From contig NZ_VNHS01000001.1 of the NCBI RefSeq assembly GCF_008124765.1, forward strand, positions 248,001-312,000: 64,000 bases of DNA. The letters run 5' to 3'. This document shows, in pieces, positions 35,906 to 44,248 of the stretch (within the stretch, counting starts at the first letter, position 1; every line of letters begins with the position of its first letter). A program made the position numbers and the translations under genes. The notes below the pieces were generated by a model, which had not been told where the DNA came from, made no database searches, and worked only from the letters and a program-made list of their open reading frames with translations. The stretch is from Paenibacillus methanolicus (GTDB lineage Bacteria > Bacillota > Bacilli > Paenibacillales > Paenibacillaceae).

Positions 35906-37003
35906 ATGAAAATTACGAAAGTGGAATCATTCGTGCTGCACGTGCCGATCACCCCGCCGATCACGGACGCCATCAACGCGGCGACGCACTGGGGACTAAC
36001 CGGCGTGAAGGTGTATACCGACGAAGGGTTCGTCGGCTGCGGGTACACCGGTACTTGCGCGCATGGCGACGACCTCATCGCCGCTACCATCGACCGCTAT
36101 TACGCGCCGGAGCTGATCGGCAAGGATCCGTTCATGGTCAAAGAGCTGTGGGATGCGATGCGCTACGGTAAAATGCATTGGGTCGGCCGCGCCGGCATCG
36201 CGCATATGGCGCTGGCGGCCGTCGACATCGCGCTGTGGGACATCATGGCGAAGGCGGCGAACAAGCCGCTGTGGCAATATCTCGGCGGTCACAAGAGCAA
36301 GGGCATCCGCGCCTACAACACGAACGGCGGCTGGCTGAATTGGCCGAAGGAACGACTGCTGAAGGATGTCGCCGAGATCGTCGAGCAGGGCTTCGCGGGC
36401 GTGAAGATCAAGGTGGGCAAGCCGGACCCTCGCGAGGATTACGATCGCGTCAAGGCGGTGCGGGAGACGATCGGGGAACAGCCGATTCTCATGATCGACG
36501 TCAACCAGCAGTGGAATATCAATACGGCCATGACCTGGGGCAAGCGGTTGGAGGAATTCGACCTGTTCTGGCTGGAAGAGCCGCTCAATCCGGATGATAT
36601 CGCCGGTCATAAGAAGCTCGCCGACGCGTTGAACGTCCCGATCGCCTTGGGCGAGCATGTCTATACGAAATACGCGTTCCGCGATTATATGCAGCAAGGC
36701 GCCGTCGAATATTGCCAGGCGGACGTCACGCGCGTCGCCGGTATAACGGAATGGCTGCAGGTCGCAGGCTTGGCCGCGGCGTACGATATCCCGCTTTGCC
36801 CGCACGTAGGCGATATGGGGCAGATCCATCAGCATTTGGCCGCTGCGACGCCCGGCGCGATCATGCTGGAGTATATCCCGTGGATCCGGCATATTTTCGA
36901 GGAACCGGCCACCGTGATCAGCGGCATGTACAGGCTGCCGGAGCGTCCGGGCGCTTCGACGGATATCGTGCCGCGCTATTATGATGAATATCGGGTGAGA
37001 TGA
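35906..37003 (+). CDS. Enolase-superfamily sugar-acid dehydratase (mandelate racemase group)
   Basis: The 365-residue enzyme has the capping N-terminal domain and a barrel with catalytic Lys167 and Lys169 in VKIKVG, metal ligands Asp198 (MIDVNQQW), Glu224 (WLEEP) and Glu250 (LGEHVY), and His300 (CPHVGDMGQ). The KxK and His placement matches mandelate-racemase-type acid-sugar dehydratases. ATG 35906 follows AAGGAG, and the stop overlaps the GH95 start by 4 bases (ATGA). With a fucosidase-family partner, L-fuconate or the related L-galactonate is a likely substrate, but rhamnonate or others cannot be excluded. Confidence 0.88.
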   Translation: MKITKVESFVLHVPITPPITDAINAATHWGLTGVKVYTDEGFVGCGYTGTCAHGDDLIAATIDRYYAPELIGKDPFMVKELWDAMRYGKMHWVGRAGIAHMALAAVDIALWDIMAKAANKPLWQYLGGHKSKGIRAYNTNGGWLNWPKERLLKDVAEIVEQGFAGVKIKVGKPDPREDYDRVKAVRETIGEQPILMIDVNQQWNINTAMTWGKRLEEFDLFWLEEPLNPDDIAGHKKLADALNVPIALGEHVYTKYAFRDYMQQGAVEYCQADVTRVAGITEWLQVAGLAAAYDIPLCPHVGDMGQIHQHLAAATPGAIMLEYIPWIRHIFEEPATVISGMYRLPERPGASTDIVPRYYDEYRVR

Positions 37004-39324
37004 CAATGATCAATTATGGCATGCGACTAACATATAACAAAGCGGCGGCGGACTGGAAGCAAGGGCTGCCGATCGGCAACGGACGGATCGGCGCGGTCGT
37101 TATCGGCGGCGAGCAGGAAGAAACCTGGTGCCTGACGGAAGCGACGTATTGGTCCGGCAAGGAAGAGCGTACGGAGACGAACTCGCGCGGTAGGGCGGAT
37201 CTCGATCGGTTGCGGGGATTGTTCTTTCAGGGCGATTACGCGCAGGGCGAGGCGCTCGCGGAGCAGCTGCTCCAGGCGGAGAAGCGAAACTTCGGCACGC
37301 ATCTGTCGATGTGCGATATCCGTATCGCGCACGAAACTGGCGGCGGCCGCGTGAAGCGGGAGCTGGATCTAGAGGAAGCGGTCTATCGGGCATCCGTCGA
37401 GCATGCGGATGCACGTCGCGCCGGCGAAGTGTTCGCGAGCCATCCGGACGACGTGATCGCGGCGCGCATCGGCGGCGATAAGCCGGGCGGCGTCTCGTTC
37501 GCGATTCGGCTATCGGGCAGGACGGATCGGTTCGAGGCGGTCGCCGAGGGCGAAGGGGTCATTCGCTTCCGCGGGCAGGCGGTGGAGACGATGCACAGCG
37601 ACGGCACGTGCGGCGTACGCTGCGCGGGCGCGGTCAAGCTTGTCGCCAGCGGCGGGACGATCAAGCCGGACGGAGACGCGCTTACGGTGAGCGGCGCGGA
37701 TTCGGTCTGGATCTATGTCGGCGTGGCAACGGATTACGGACGTCTGGACGATGGCTGGCAGGACGAAGCGTTAACTGCGGTGTCGAAAGCGTCGACCAAA
37801 GGATACGACCGGCTTCTCGACGATCATAGACGGGAATACCGCTCGCTATACGCGAGAGTGGAGGCGGATTTCGGACGGTCGGAGAGGGAGGTGCTGCCGA
37901 CCGACGAGCGTATTCGCCTGCTTGGCACCGGCGGGGACGATCCGCAGCTGTTCGCGCTCTTCCTCCAATACGGCCGGTATTTGACGATCGCCGGCTCGCG
38001 TTCGGACTCGCCGCTGCCGCTGCATTTGCAAGGCTTATGGAACGACGGGGAAGCGAACCGGATGGCGTGGAGCTGCGACTATCACCTCGACATTAACACG
38101 CAGATGAATTACTACCCGACGGAGGCGGCGAACCTGGCGGAATGTCACGGACCGCTCATGAAATACGTCGCGAAACTGGCGGAGGCGGGGCGCGCGTCGG
38201 CCGCCGACTTCTATGGCTGCGAGGGCTGGACCGCGCACGTGTTCTCGAACGCGTGGGGCTTCACCGCCCCTGGCTGGCACTATTCGTGGGGGCTGAACGT
38301 AACCGGCGGATTATGGCTTGCGATGCATCTTCGCATGCATTACGAATACGGCCGCGACGAAGCGTTCCTGCGGGAGCAGGCTTATCCGGTGCTGAAAGAA
38401 GCGGCTCGCTTTTTCAATGATTACATGGTAGTACATCCGGAGAAAGGCTGGCTCGTGACGGGACCGTCCAATTCCCCGGAGAACAGTTTCTACGTGCGGG
38501 GCGGCGAACGGAACAGCCACGCGCTGTCGATGGGGCCGACGATGGACCAGTCGCTCGTGCGCGAGCTGTTCGGATTCTGCCTGGCGTCGGCGGAGAAGCT
38601 CGGCGACGATCCGGATTTCCGCAGGCGGCTGGAAGAGGCGATCGCGCTGCTCCCGCCGCTGCAGATCGGAACGGACGGCAAGCTGCAGGAGTGGCTGGAA
38701 GATTACGAGGAAGCCCAGCCGGATCACCGCCATCTGGCGCATCTCTATGGCCTCTATCCCGGCGGGGAAATCACGCCGCACGGCACGCCCGAATTAAGCG
38801 AAGCGTCACGGCGAACGCTGTTGACCCGCAAGCGCGAGGATGGTTTCGAGGACGTGGAGTTCACGTTGGCGCTGTTCGCGGCCAGCTACGCTCGTCTGCA
38901 TGACGGCGAACGGGCTTATGAGAACGTCGCGTACTTGATCAGCGACCTGTGCTTCGATAATCTGCTCACCTATTCCAAGGCGGGCATCGCCGGCGCGGAG
39001 ACGAACATCTTCGTCGCCGACGGCAACTTCGGCGGCGCCGCCGCGCTCATCGAGATGCTCCTGCAAAGCCATGCCGGCGAGATCCATCTCCTGCCGGCGC
39101 TGCCAGCCGCCTGGCCAACCGGCCGCATCACCGGGCTCAAAGCCCAAGGCAACGCCCAAGTGGACATTCACTGGCAGGACGGCAGTCTCGCCGAAGCGAC
39201 GATCCTGACCATGTCGCCGCTGCATATGCGGCTGCGTTACCGCGATCGCGTCATCCCGCTCCGTCTGAAAGCGGGCGAAAGCCTGCACATCCGAGGGTGC
39301 GAGCTCATCGCGCAGCACCAATAA
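37000..39324 (+). CDS. GH95 glycoside hydrolase (alpha-L-fucosidase / alpha-L-galactosidase family), cytosolic
   Basis: The 774-residue protein covers the whole GH95 fold: N-terminal beta domain (AADWKQGLPIGNGRIGAVVIGG), the (alpha/alpha)6 barrel with LQGLWND, DYHLDINTQMNYYPTEAANL (Asn366 and Asn370 are candidates for the catalytic water), GPSNSPEN, LQEWLEDYEE, HRHLAHLYGLYPG and the closing GNFGGAAALIEMLLQS...LLPALP. The usual WAWK-type segment near the C-terminal barrel reads GFEDVEFTLALFAA, a noticeable deviation. No signal peptide is present. The 4-base overlap with the dehydratase gene shows tight coupling. It likely releases L-fucose or L-galactose from imported plant oligosaccharides. 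Confidence 0.92.
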   Translation: MTMINYGMRLTYNKAAADWKQGLPIGNGRIGAVVIGGEQEETWCLTEATYWSGKEERTETNSRGRADLDRLRGLFFQGDYAQGEALAEQLLQAEKRNFGTHLSMCDIRIAHETGGGRVKRELDLEEAVYRASVEHADARRAGEVFASHPDDVIAARIGGDKPGGVSFAIRLSGRTDRFEAVAEGEGVIRFRGQAVETMHSDGTCGVRCAGAVKLVASGGTIKPDGDALTVSGADSVWIYVGVATDYGRLDDGWQDEALTAVSKASTKGYDRLLDDHRREYRSLYARVEADFGRSEREVLPTDERIRLLGTGGDDPQLFALFLQYGRYLTIAGSRSDSPLPLHLQGLWNDGEANRMAWSCDYHLDINTQMNYYPTEAANLAECHGPLMKYVAKLAEAGRASAADFYGCEGWTAHVFSNAWGFTAPGWHYSWGLNVTGGLWLAMHLRMHYEYGRDEAFLREQAYPVLKEAARFFNDYMVVHPEKGWLVTGPSNSPENSFYVRGGERNSHALSMGPTMDQSLVRELFGFCLASAEKLGDDPDFRRRLEEAIALLPPLQIGTDGKLQEWLEDYEEAQPDHRHLAHLYGLYPGGEITPHGTPELSEASRRTLLTRKREDGFEDVEFTLALFAASYARLHDGERAYENVAYLISDLCFDNLLTYSKAGIAGAETNIFVADGNFGGAAALIEMLLQSHAGEIHLLPALPAAWPTGRITGLKAQGNAQVDIHWQDGSLAEATILTMSPLHMRLRYRDRVIPLRLKAGESLHIRGCELIAQHQ

Positions 39325-39331
39325 CACGGAG

Positions 39332-39362
39332 AGACAACTACAGGAAACTGTGGTTGTCTTTT
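39332..39362 (+). terminator. Terminator of the SDR-dehydratase-GH95 operon
   Basis: AGACAACTACAG / CTGTGGTTGTCT, 12 bp with one wobble, GAAA loop, then a short T run. Confidence 0.82.
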
Positions 39363-39490
39363 GCGCGTAAAGCGGCTATCGAGGCGGAAGCAATATCATA
39401 GTATTCGCTTGCGAACAAACCAATAGAATAGTAGGGAAGGGCAAGTACTAACGCGGTTCGAGTGTTCGGAAGGGCACCGCTACGAAGTAA

Positions 39491-39652
39491 GCTTTGTCCA
39501 ACGGACAAAAGCGTGCCCAACTCGAAAACATCCGCCAACCACTACCCCGCGAGACGGCACGAAAGCGGGTGTCCAGAGGGCGGCAACCTCAGCGGTTTCC
39601 GAAGGAAAGCGCACTTCGGAAGCATACGCTATGGAGTCCCCTCGGCGGAGGG
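39491..39652 (+). repeat. Dispersed structured element, copy A (with internal insertion)
   Basis: It starts with the hairpin GCTTTGTCC-AAC-GGACAAAAGC, then CGTGCC...GGCACG, then GTGTCCAGAGGGCG as in the other copies. The third helix is altered: an extra perfect hairpin TTCCGAAG-N9-CTTCGGAA (39597-39621) is inserted before the final CCCCTC...GAGGG part. It lies in the non-coding gap behind the GH95 operon terminator. Confidence 0.75.
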
Positions 39653-39749
39653 TAATGCTGTCAGGTTAAGGGAAAACGTCCACTGAAGTCACCTGTGGCC
39701 TATAGTTGACAGGCTTGTGTACTAGGACTGAGCTTCTACAACCACTGAA

Positions 39750-39881
39750 GCTTTGTCCGCAAGGACAAAAGCGTGCCAGCTCGAAGCAATCCGCCAATCG
39801 CGAACAAAGGTGCAGGCACGAAAAGGGAGTCCAGAGGGCGAAGCCCTTTGGTTCCCCTCGGCGGAGGGGGAAGGGGGAGGG
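39750..39881 (+). repeat. Dispersed structured element, copy B (complete)
   Basis: Helix 1 is GCTTTGTCC / GGACAAA(A)GC with a GCAA tetraloop (39750-39772). Helix 2 is CGTGCC (39772-39777) / GGCACG (39815-39820). Helix 3 is CCAGAGGGC (39831-39839) / GCCCTTTGG (39843-39851). Helix 4 is CCCCTC (39854-39859) / GAGGGG (39864-39869), followed by a purine-rich tail. About 130 bases; compare copy C at 60109. Confidence 0.85.
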
Positions 39882-39888
39882 TGAACAA

Positions 39889-39951
39889 GCACGAAGCCGG
39901 GTGTCCAGAGGGCAGCGCCCTCGGAGCCCCCTCGGCGGAGGGGGTGGGGGG
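39889..39951 (+). repeat. Dispersed structured element, partial copy B' (3' half)
   Basis: It begins at GCACG, contains GTGTCCAGAGGGC / GCCCTCGG (8-bp helix with one bulged A) and CCCCTC / GAGGGG, and lacks helix 1. It stands 8 bases behind copy B and just before the start of the next gene, whose ribosome binding site (AAGGAG at 39965) is outside it. Confidence 0.75.
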
Positions 39952-39981
39952 ATCGACTATCTTTAAGGAGCGTGGACAGCA

Positions 39982-42267
39982 GTGTCCAACCAGTCCTCGA
40001 TTTTTCGCAGTTTTTTGATCTCCTACATCATCATCCTGATCATTCCGAGTCTGGCCGGCTACATGTCGTACCGGACGTCGATCGCGGTCACGCAATCCGT
40101 CTCCATCGAGAACAGCCTGACGCTGCTGCAGAAGAGCCAGCAAATGCTCGAGCGGCGCATGGCCGAGGTCGAAGGCTTCACGCGCCAGCTCGCGCTGAAC
40201 CAGGACTTGTACGTGCTCATGAACGAGAAGACGGACCCGGGCGAAGGGAATGTCTACGGCATTTGGAAGATCATGAAGGAAGTGATGGTGTACGGGCAGA
40301 CGAACGATTTTCTCCAAAATTATTACATTTATCTGCGCAACGCCAACGTCGTGCTCACGCCGGGATCGGCGTACTTCCGGCCGGAACATTACTACGAGAA
40401 ATCCCATTACCGGGACATGTCGCTGCAGGAGTGGCAGTCGAGCATACTCGGACGGACGCACAGCCGGGAAATTCTGCCGCTGACGCCGTACGTGGGCGGC
40501 GGCGCGGAGACGGCGGTCCTCACGTTCGCGCAATCGCTGCCGCTCGACAGCTTCGGAGACGAGGCGCCGGCGACGGTCGTCGTCCTCATCGACCAGAAGA
40601 CGATCGGCGAGCTGCTCGCCGGCGTGAAGGAGCGATATGGCGGGTGGACATACGTCAGCGATGCGGAGGGGCGCGCGATCAGCGCGCTCGGGACGGACGA
40701 GCGGGCGATGACGGCGATGAACGGCGACGCGAATTTTCGCCCGAACAAGCAAAATCAATGGTATGGGGACGACCTGGTCATCACGATGCGATCGGATACC
40801 ACCGGTTGGGTGTATCAAGCCGGAATCCCGCGGGCGGCGCTCATGCAGAACGCGAACCGGATCAAATACATCTCGTGGTCCGTCACCGGCGCCGCGCTCG
40901 TCGTCGGTCTCGTCGTCGGATGGATGCTCTCTCGCCGCAACAGCGCGCCGATTAACCGGCTGCTCGGCCTCATGCGGGAGCAGTCGGGCAAGCCGGAGCC
41001 GGCGGGTCAGAACGCTTACGATTTCCTGCAGGGCAACATCGCCAGCATGCTGACGAACAACCGTTGGCTCGAGACGGAGCTGGGCCGCCAGCAGCCGCTG
41101 ATCCGGGACGCGTTCCTGAAGCGGTTGCTCGCCGGCGATTTCCAGACGCGAGAGGAGCTTCAGGCGGCAGCCGACCAAGCGAATATGGGAATGGCGCCGG
41201 ACCGCGGATATGTGGGAATATTGCGCATACGGGGTTATGCGGGCGTGAAGACGGTCGAGATTCTGAACGAGCTGAGCGCCGCGCGTCTCCTGCTCAAGCA
41301 GCAGCTGCTCGAAGCGGGCATGCCGTTGCACATGACCGATTCCGGCGCGGACGGGGTCGTGCTGATCGCGGAAGCCGACGGCGCGGAGGAAGGGAGAGCC
41401 AAGCTGGATTCGGTGCTTGCCGAGCTCGCCGACGCGTTGTTCCATGATTATAAAATGACGATCGGGGGCGCATTCGGCGATTTTTTCGCGACGGAGACGG
41501 AAGTGAGCCGGGCGTTCGAGCAAGCGAAGGAAGCGCTCGCCTTCGCCGATTACGCGCAGCGCAAAGGCTTCTGCTGGCATGACGAAATGAGCAAGGAGAG
41601 CACGGCCTACTATTATCCGCTCGAGACCGAGCTCCGGTTGATCGGCGCGCTCCGCGCGGGCGAAGAAGGGGAGGCGCTCCGAATTCTCGAAGCGGTGATC
41701 GCGCACAACGCGGACAACCGCAAGCTGTCGCCCGAGATGGCGATCCAGCTTGTCGTGGAGTTGCGGGGCACGTTGCTCAAGCTGCTGGACCACAAAGCGT
41801 TCGCCGATTCGCCAATGTTCGAAACCGCGCGCGAACGGATCCTCGCCCTGCAGCTGCAAGGCTCTCTCGCGCAGGTCGAAGCCGAGGCGGCGGACCTCAT
41901 GCGCATGCTCGGCGCGATCGTCGCGGGCAAGAAGCAGGATATGCACAACAAGACGGTGGAGGGGATTAAGCAGTTCATCGCGTCGCATTATTCGGATGCG
42001 GATCTGACGCTGTACCGGATCGCCGAGCAGGCGGAGCGGCCGGAGAAATCGGTCTCGTCGCTCTTCAAGGAGGTGACGGGCACGAATTTGTCCGATTATC
42101 TCGAGCAGGTGCGCATCGACCGCGCGGCGGCGATGTTGAAGGAGACGGCGGCGACGGTCGACGACATCGCCCTGCAAGTCGGCTACAACAGCTCGCATTC
42201 GTTCCGGCGGGCGTTCAAGCGGGTGCTCGGCGTATCGCCAAGCTTGTACCGGCAGTCGTTGGAATGA
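39982..42267 (+). CDS. Membrane-anchored AraC-type regulator (YesN-like with extracellular sensor)
   Basis: The 761-residue protein has a membrane helix at about residues 9-30 (FLISYIIILIIPSLAGY), an extracellular Cache-like region to about 290, a second helix about 294-316 (WSVTGAALVVGLVVGWML), a cytosolic middle part with a GGDEF-fold-like remnant, and a C-terminal AraC domain (LTLYRIAEQAERPEKSVSSLFKEVTGTNLSDYLEQVRIDRAAAML, VDDIALQVGYNSSHSFRRAFKRVLGVSPSLYR). Such one-component regulators sit beside LplABC-type transporters in Paenibacillus and switch on the adjacent operon when extracellular oligosaccharide is sensed. GTG 39982 has AAGGAG 11 bases ahead. It precedes the 42322 gene by 54 bases. 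Confidence 0.88.
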   Translation: MSNQSSIFRSFLISYIIILIIPSLAGYMSYRTSIAVTQSVSIENSLTLLQKSQQMLERRMAEVEGFTRQLALNQDLYVLMNEKTDPGEGNVYGIWKIMKEVMVYGQTNDFLQNYYIYLRNANVVLTPGSAYFRPEHYYEKSHYRDMSLQEWQSSILGRTHSREILPLTPYVGGGAETAVLTFAQSLPLDSFGDEAPATVVVLIDQKTIGELLAGVKERYGGWTYVSDAEGRAISALGTDERAMTAMNGDANFRPNKQNQWYGDDLVITMRSDTTGWVYQAGIPRAALMQNANRIKYISWSVTGAALVVGLVVGWMLSRRNSAPINRLLGLMREQSGKPEPAGQNAYDFLQGNIASMLTNNRWLETELGRQQPLIRDAFLKRLLAGDFQTREELQAAADQANMGMAPDRGYVGILRIRGYAGVKTVEILNELSAARLLLKQQLLEAGMPLHMTDSGADGVVLIAEADGAEEGRAKLDSVLAELADALFHDYKMTIGGAFGDFFATETEVSRAFEQAKEALAFADYAQRKGFCWHDEMSKESTAYYYPLETELRLIGALRAGEEGEALRILEAVIAHNADNRKLSPEMAIQLVVELRGTLLKLLDHKAFADSPMFETARERILALQLQGSLAQVEAEAADLMRMLGAIVAGKKQDMHNKTVEGIKQFIASHYSDADLTLYRIAEQAERPEKSVSSLFKEVTGTNLSDYLEQVRIDRAAAMLKETAATVDDIALQVGYNSSHSFRRAFKRVLGVSPSLYRQSLE

Positions 42268-42321
42268 CGGTTCGACACGATGAAGCCTGTACGGCAAACG
42301 AAGCAGAAGGAGGACGCCCGC

Positions 42322-44049
42322 ATGCAAAATAAAACACTTCGTCCGCTAGTGACGCTTATAGCCCTGCTGTTGCTGGCCTCCTGCGCGAGAACACCCGCCG
42401 AGCCGCCGTCATCCGAAGCAGCGCAGCCGATTCCGATTCGCGTCTACGCGCTTGAAGGCGACGGTCAGCATATGGAGACGAGCGCATATACCGCGTACGT
42501 AGAGCGAAAGTACAACGTGGATCTCCGCTGGGACGTCCATCCGTACGAGGAAGCCAAAGCCAGCCGCCAACTGTCGGTTGCCAGCGGCACCTACCCGGAC
42601 GCTTACATCTTAACGGCGTACATCGATCAATTTTCCAAGGAGGAGACGCTGCGCTACGGCAAACAAGGACTGTTCCTGCCGCTGAACGCGCTGATCGACA
42701 AGCATGCGCCGAACATCAAGGCGGCCTTCGAGCAGAACGCCGTGCTCCGTCAGCTCAATACGGCGCCGGACGGCAATATTTACGGATTGGTCAGTTACAG
42801 CGACTGCTACCACTGCTCGTATCCGAACAAAATGTGGCTGAATGCCGAGTGGCTCGACAAGCTCGGCTTGGAGATGCCGCGCACGACGGACGACTTCAAG
42901 CAGGTGCTGCAAGCGTTCAAGACGCGCGATCCGAACGGCAACGGGAAGATGGACGAAATCCCGCTCAGCGGATCGATCGAGGATTTCGGGGTGCGGGTGA
43001 TTCCATACTTGATGAACGGGTTTATCTACGACGACGACCGAATGTACGTAAGGCTGAACGACGGTCGGGTAGAGGCGGTGGCGAACAAGCCGGAGTGGCG
43101 GGAAGGCTTGCGTTATATACGTTCCTTGTACGAAGAGGGTCTGATCGATCCGGGGGCCTTCGCCCAGAGCACCGACGCTTACCGCCGTCTCGGCGACAAC
43201 CGCGGCGAGGTGATATTGGGCGCCGGCGCGGCCATGCACCCGGAAATTTTCGCGGGCGGCGCGGGGAGCAGCGGCAGAGCGCGGCTCTACGCGCCGGTCC
43301 CTCCGCTCGCCGGACCTTATGCGCGATACGCGGTGCACGACGAAGGCGGTATCGTGCCCGGCGCTAAATTCGCGATTACGAGCAAGGCGTCGCCCGAAGC
43401 GCAAGTCGCGCTCATCAAGATGGTGGACGCCATCTATACGCCGGAGGGGCAAATACGGGCCGAATCCGGGGAGGAAGGGATCGCGTGGAGGCGGCCGGTT
43501 TCGGGCGAGAAGGCGCTCGCCGAGGGAGCGGAGCCCCGTTTCGCGTTCCTCGCGCCGCAGCCGGGCGACCCGCCGAACAATTCGGGCTGGATCGGCACCG
43601 GGCACTTCTACATGCCGAAGGCGTACCGGAATAGTTGGGTGCAGGGCGACGACATCTATGCCGCGAACGGGTACGAGAGACGCTTGCAGCAGGCAACTCG
43701 TTTATATGAGGGGAATGAGCCGAAAGAGCTGTTTCCGTCGTGGTTCGTCTGGATCGAACCGGAGGATGGCGGACGCGGCGGCGCGCTGCAGACGAATATC
43801 CGGCGCTATATCGAGGAGAACGCGCTGCGGTTCATCACCGGCGAACGAAGTTTGGACAAGGATTGGGACGCTTACCTGGAGGAGCTAAACCGGATCGGCT
43901 TACCCGCCTATGAAGCGCTGCTGCAGAAGGGGTACGACGCGTATCACGACAACCGAATCAATGGAGGAAAAGGACCCTTGACCGAGGGTCCTTTTTGCAT
44001 CCGAAGCATGCCAAAGTTTGCCGGAGCATGCCTATTCCCAACCGTCTAG
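42322..44049 (+). CDS. LplA-like substrate-binding lipoprotein, C-terminus runs through a terminator
   Basis: The lipoprotein has Cys21 in LLLASC and a family-1 solute-binding domain closely related to the one at 46257 (shared NTAPDGNIYGLV, CYHCSYPNKMWLN, DPNGNGK, GSIEDFGVR). The paralogue ends shortly after LLQKAYDSS, whereas here LLQKGYDAYHDNRINGG continues into KGPLTEGPFCIRSMPKFAG, which is encoded by a perfect terminator hairpin (43968-43996) and sequence beyond. A stop codon has apparently been lost, by mutation or frameshift, giving about 28 extra residues or mRNAs without a stop when termination works. ATG 42322 has AGAAGGAGG ahead. The ligand is probably an oligosaccharide processed by the GH27 enzyme. 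Confidence 0.87.
   Translation: MQNKTLRPLVTLIALLLLASCARTPAEPPSSEAAQPIPIRVYALEGDGQHMETSAYTAYVERKYNVDLRWDVHPYEEAKASRQLSVASGTYPDAYILTAYIDQFSKEETLRYGKQGLFLPLNALIDKHAPNIKAAFEQNAVLRQLNTAPDGNIYGLVSYSDCYHCSYPNKMWLNAEWLDKLGLEMPRTTDDFKQVLQAFKTRDPNGNGKMDEIPLSGSIEDFGVRVIPYLMNGFIYDDDRMYVRLNDGRVEAVANKPEWREGLRYIRSLYEEGLIDPGAFAQSTDAYRRLGDNRGEVILGAGAAMHPEIFAGGAGSSGRARLYAPVPPLAGPYARYAVHDEGGIVPGAKFAITSKASPEAQVALIKMVDAIYTPEGQIRAESGEEGIAWRRPVSGEKALAEGAEPRFAFLAPQPGDPPNNSGWIGTGHFYMPKAYRNSWVQGDDIYAANGYERRLQQATRLYEGNEPKELFPSWFVWIEPEDGGRGGALQTNIRRYIEENALRFITGERSLDKDWDAYLEELNRIGLPAYEALLQKGYDAYHDNRINGGKGPLTEGPFCIRSMPKFAGACLFPTV
43968..43996 (+). terminator. Perfect terminator inside the 3' end of the 42322 gene
   Basis: AAAAGGACCCT / AGGGTCCTTTT, 11 bp, 6-nt loop, five T residues. 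The upstream reading frame has no stop before it. Confidence 0.85.
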
Positions 44050-44248
44050 CGCATAGAGGCCGGACTGCGCGGTAGCTATGGCCGCAACCGCTCGATCCGG
44101 CGAAAAATGGCCGTACGGCGCGCGATTGTTCGCTCCATAAACGGCCATCTGTACGTCGAAATCCGGAATTGTACCTATCGAAGAGCGGTACGCGGCCCCT
44201 ATGATCGGTGTTGTGGAAGCGTTATCATGCAGCGCTCCCGACAGCCGA

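Noticed and set aside
39773-40018. Short plus-strand frame across the repeat elements
   Set aside because: It encodes Gly/Arg-rich sequence created by the element's GC-rich stems; similar pseudo-proteins arise at copy C in other frames, as expected for non-coding repeats.
39736-42327. 863-residue open frame on the minus strand
   Set aside because: It is the GC-rich shadow of the YesN-like regulator gene; the product is Arg/His-rich low-complexity, has no start signals, and would cover the repeat elements.
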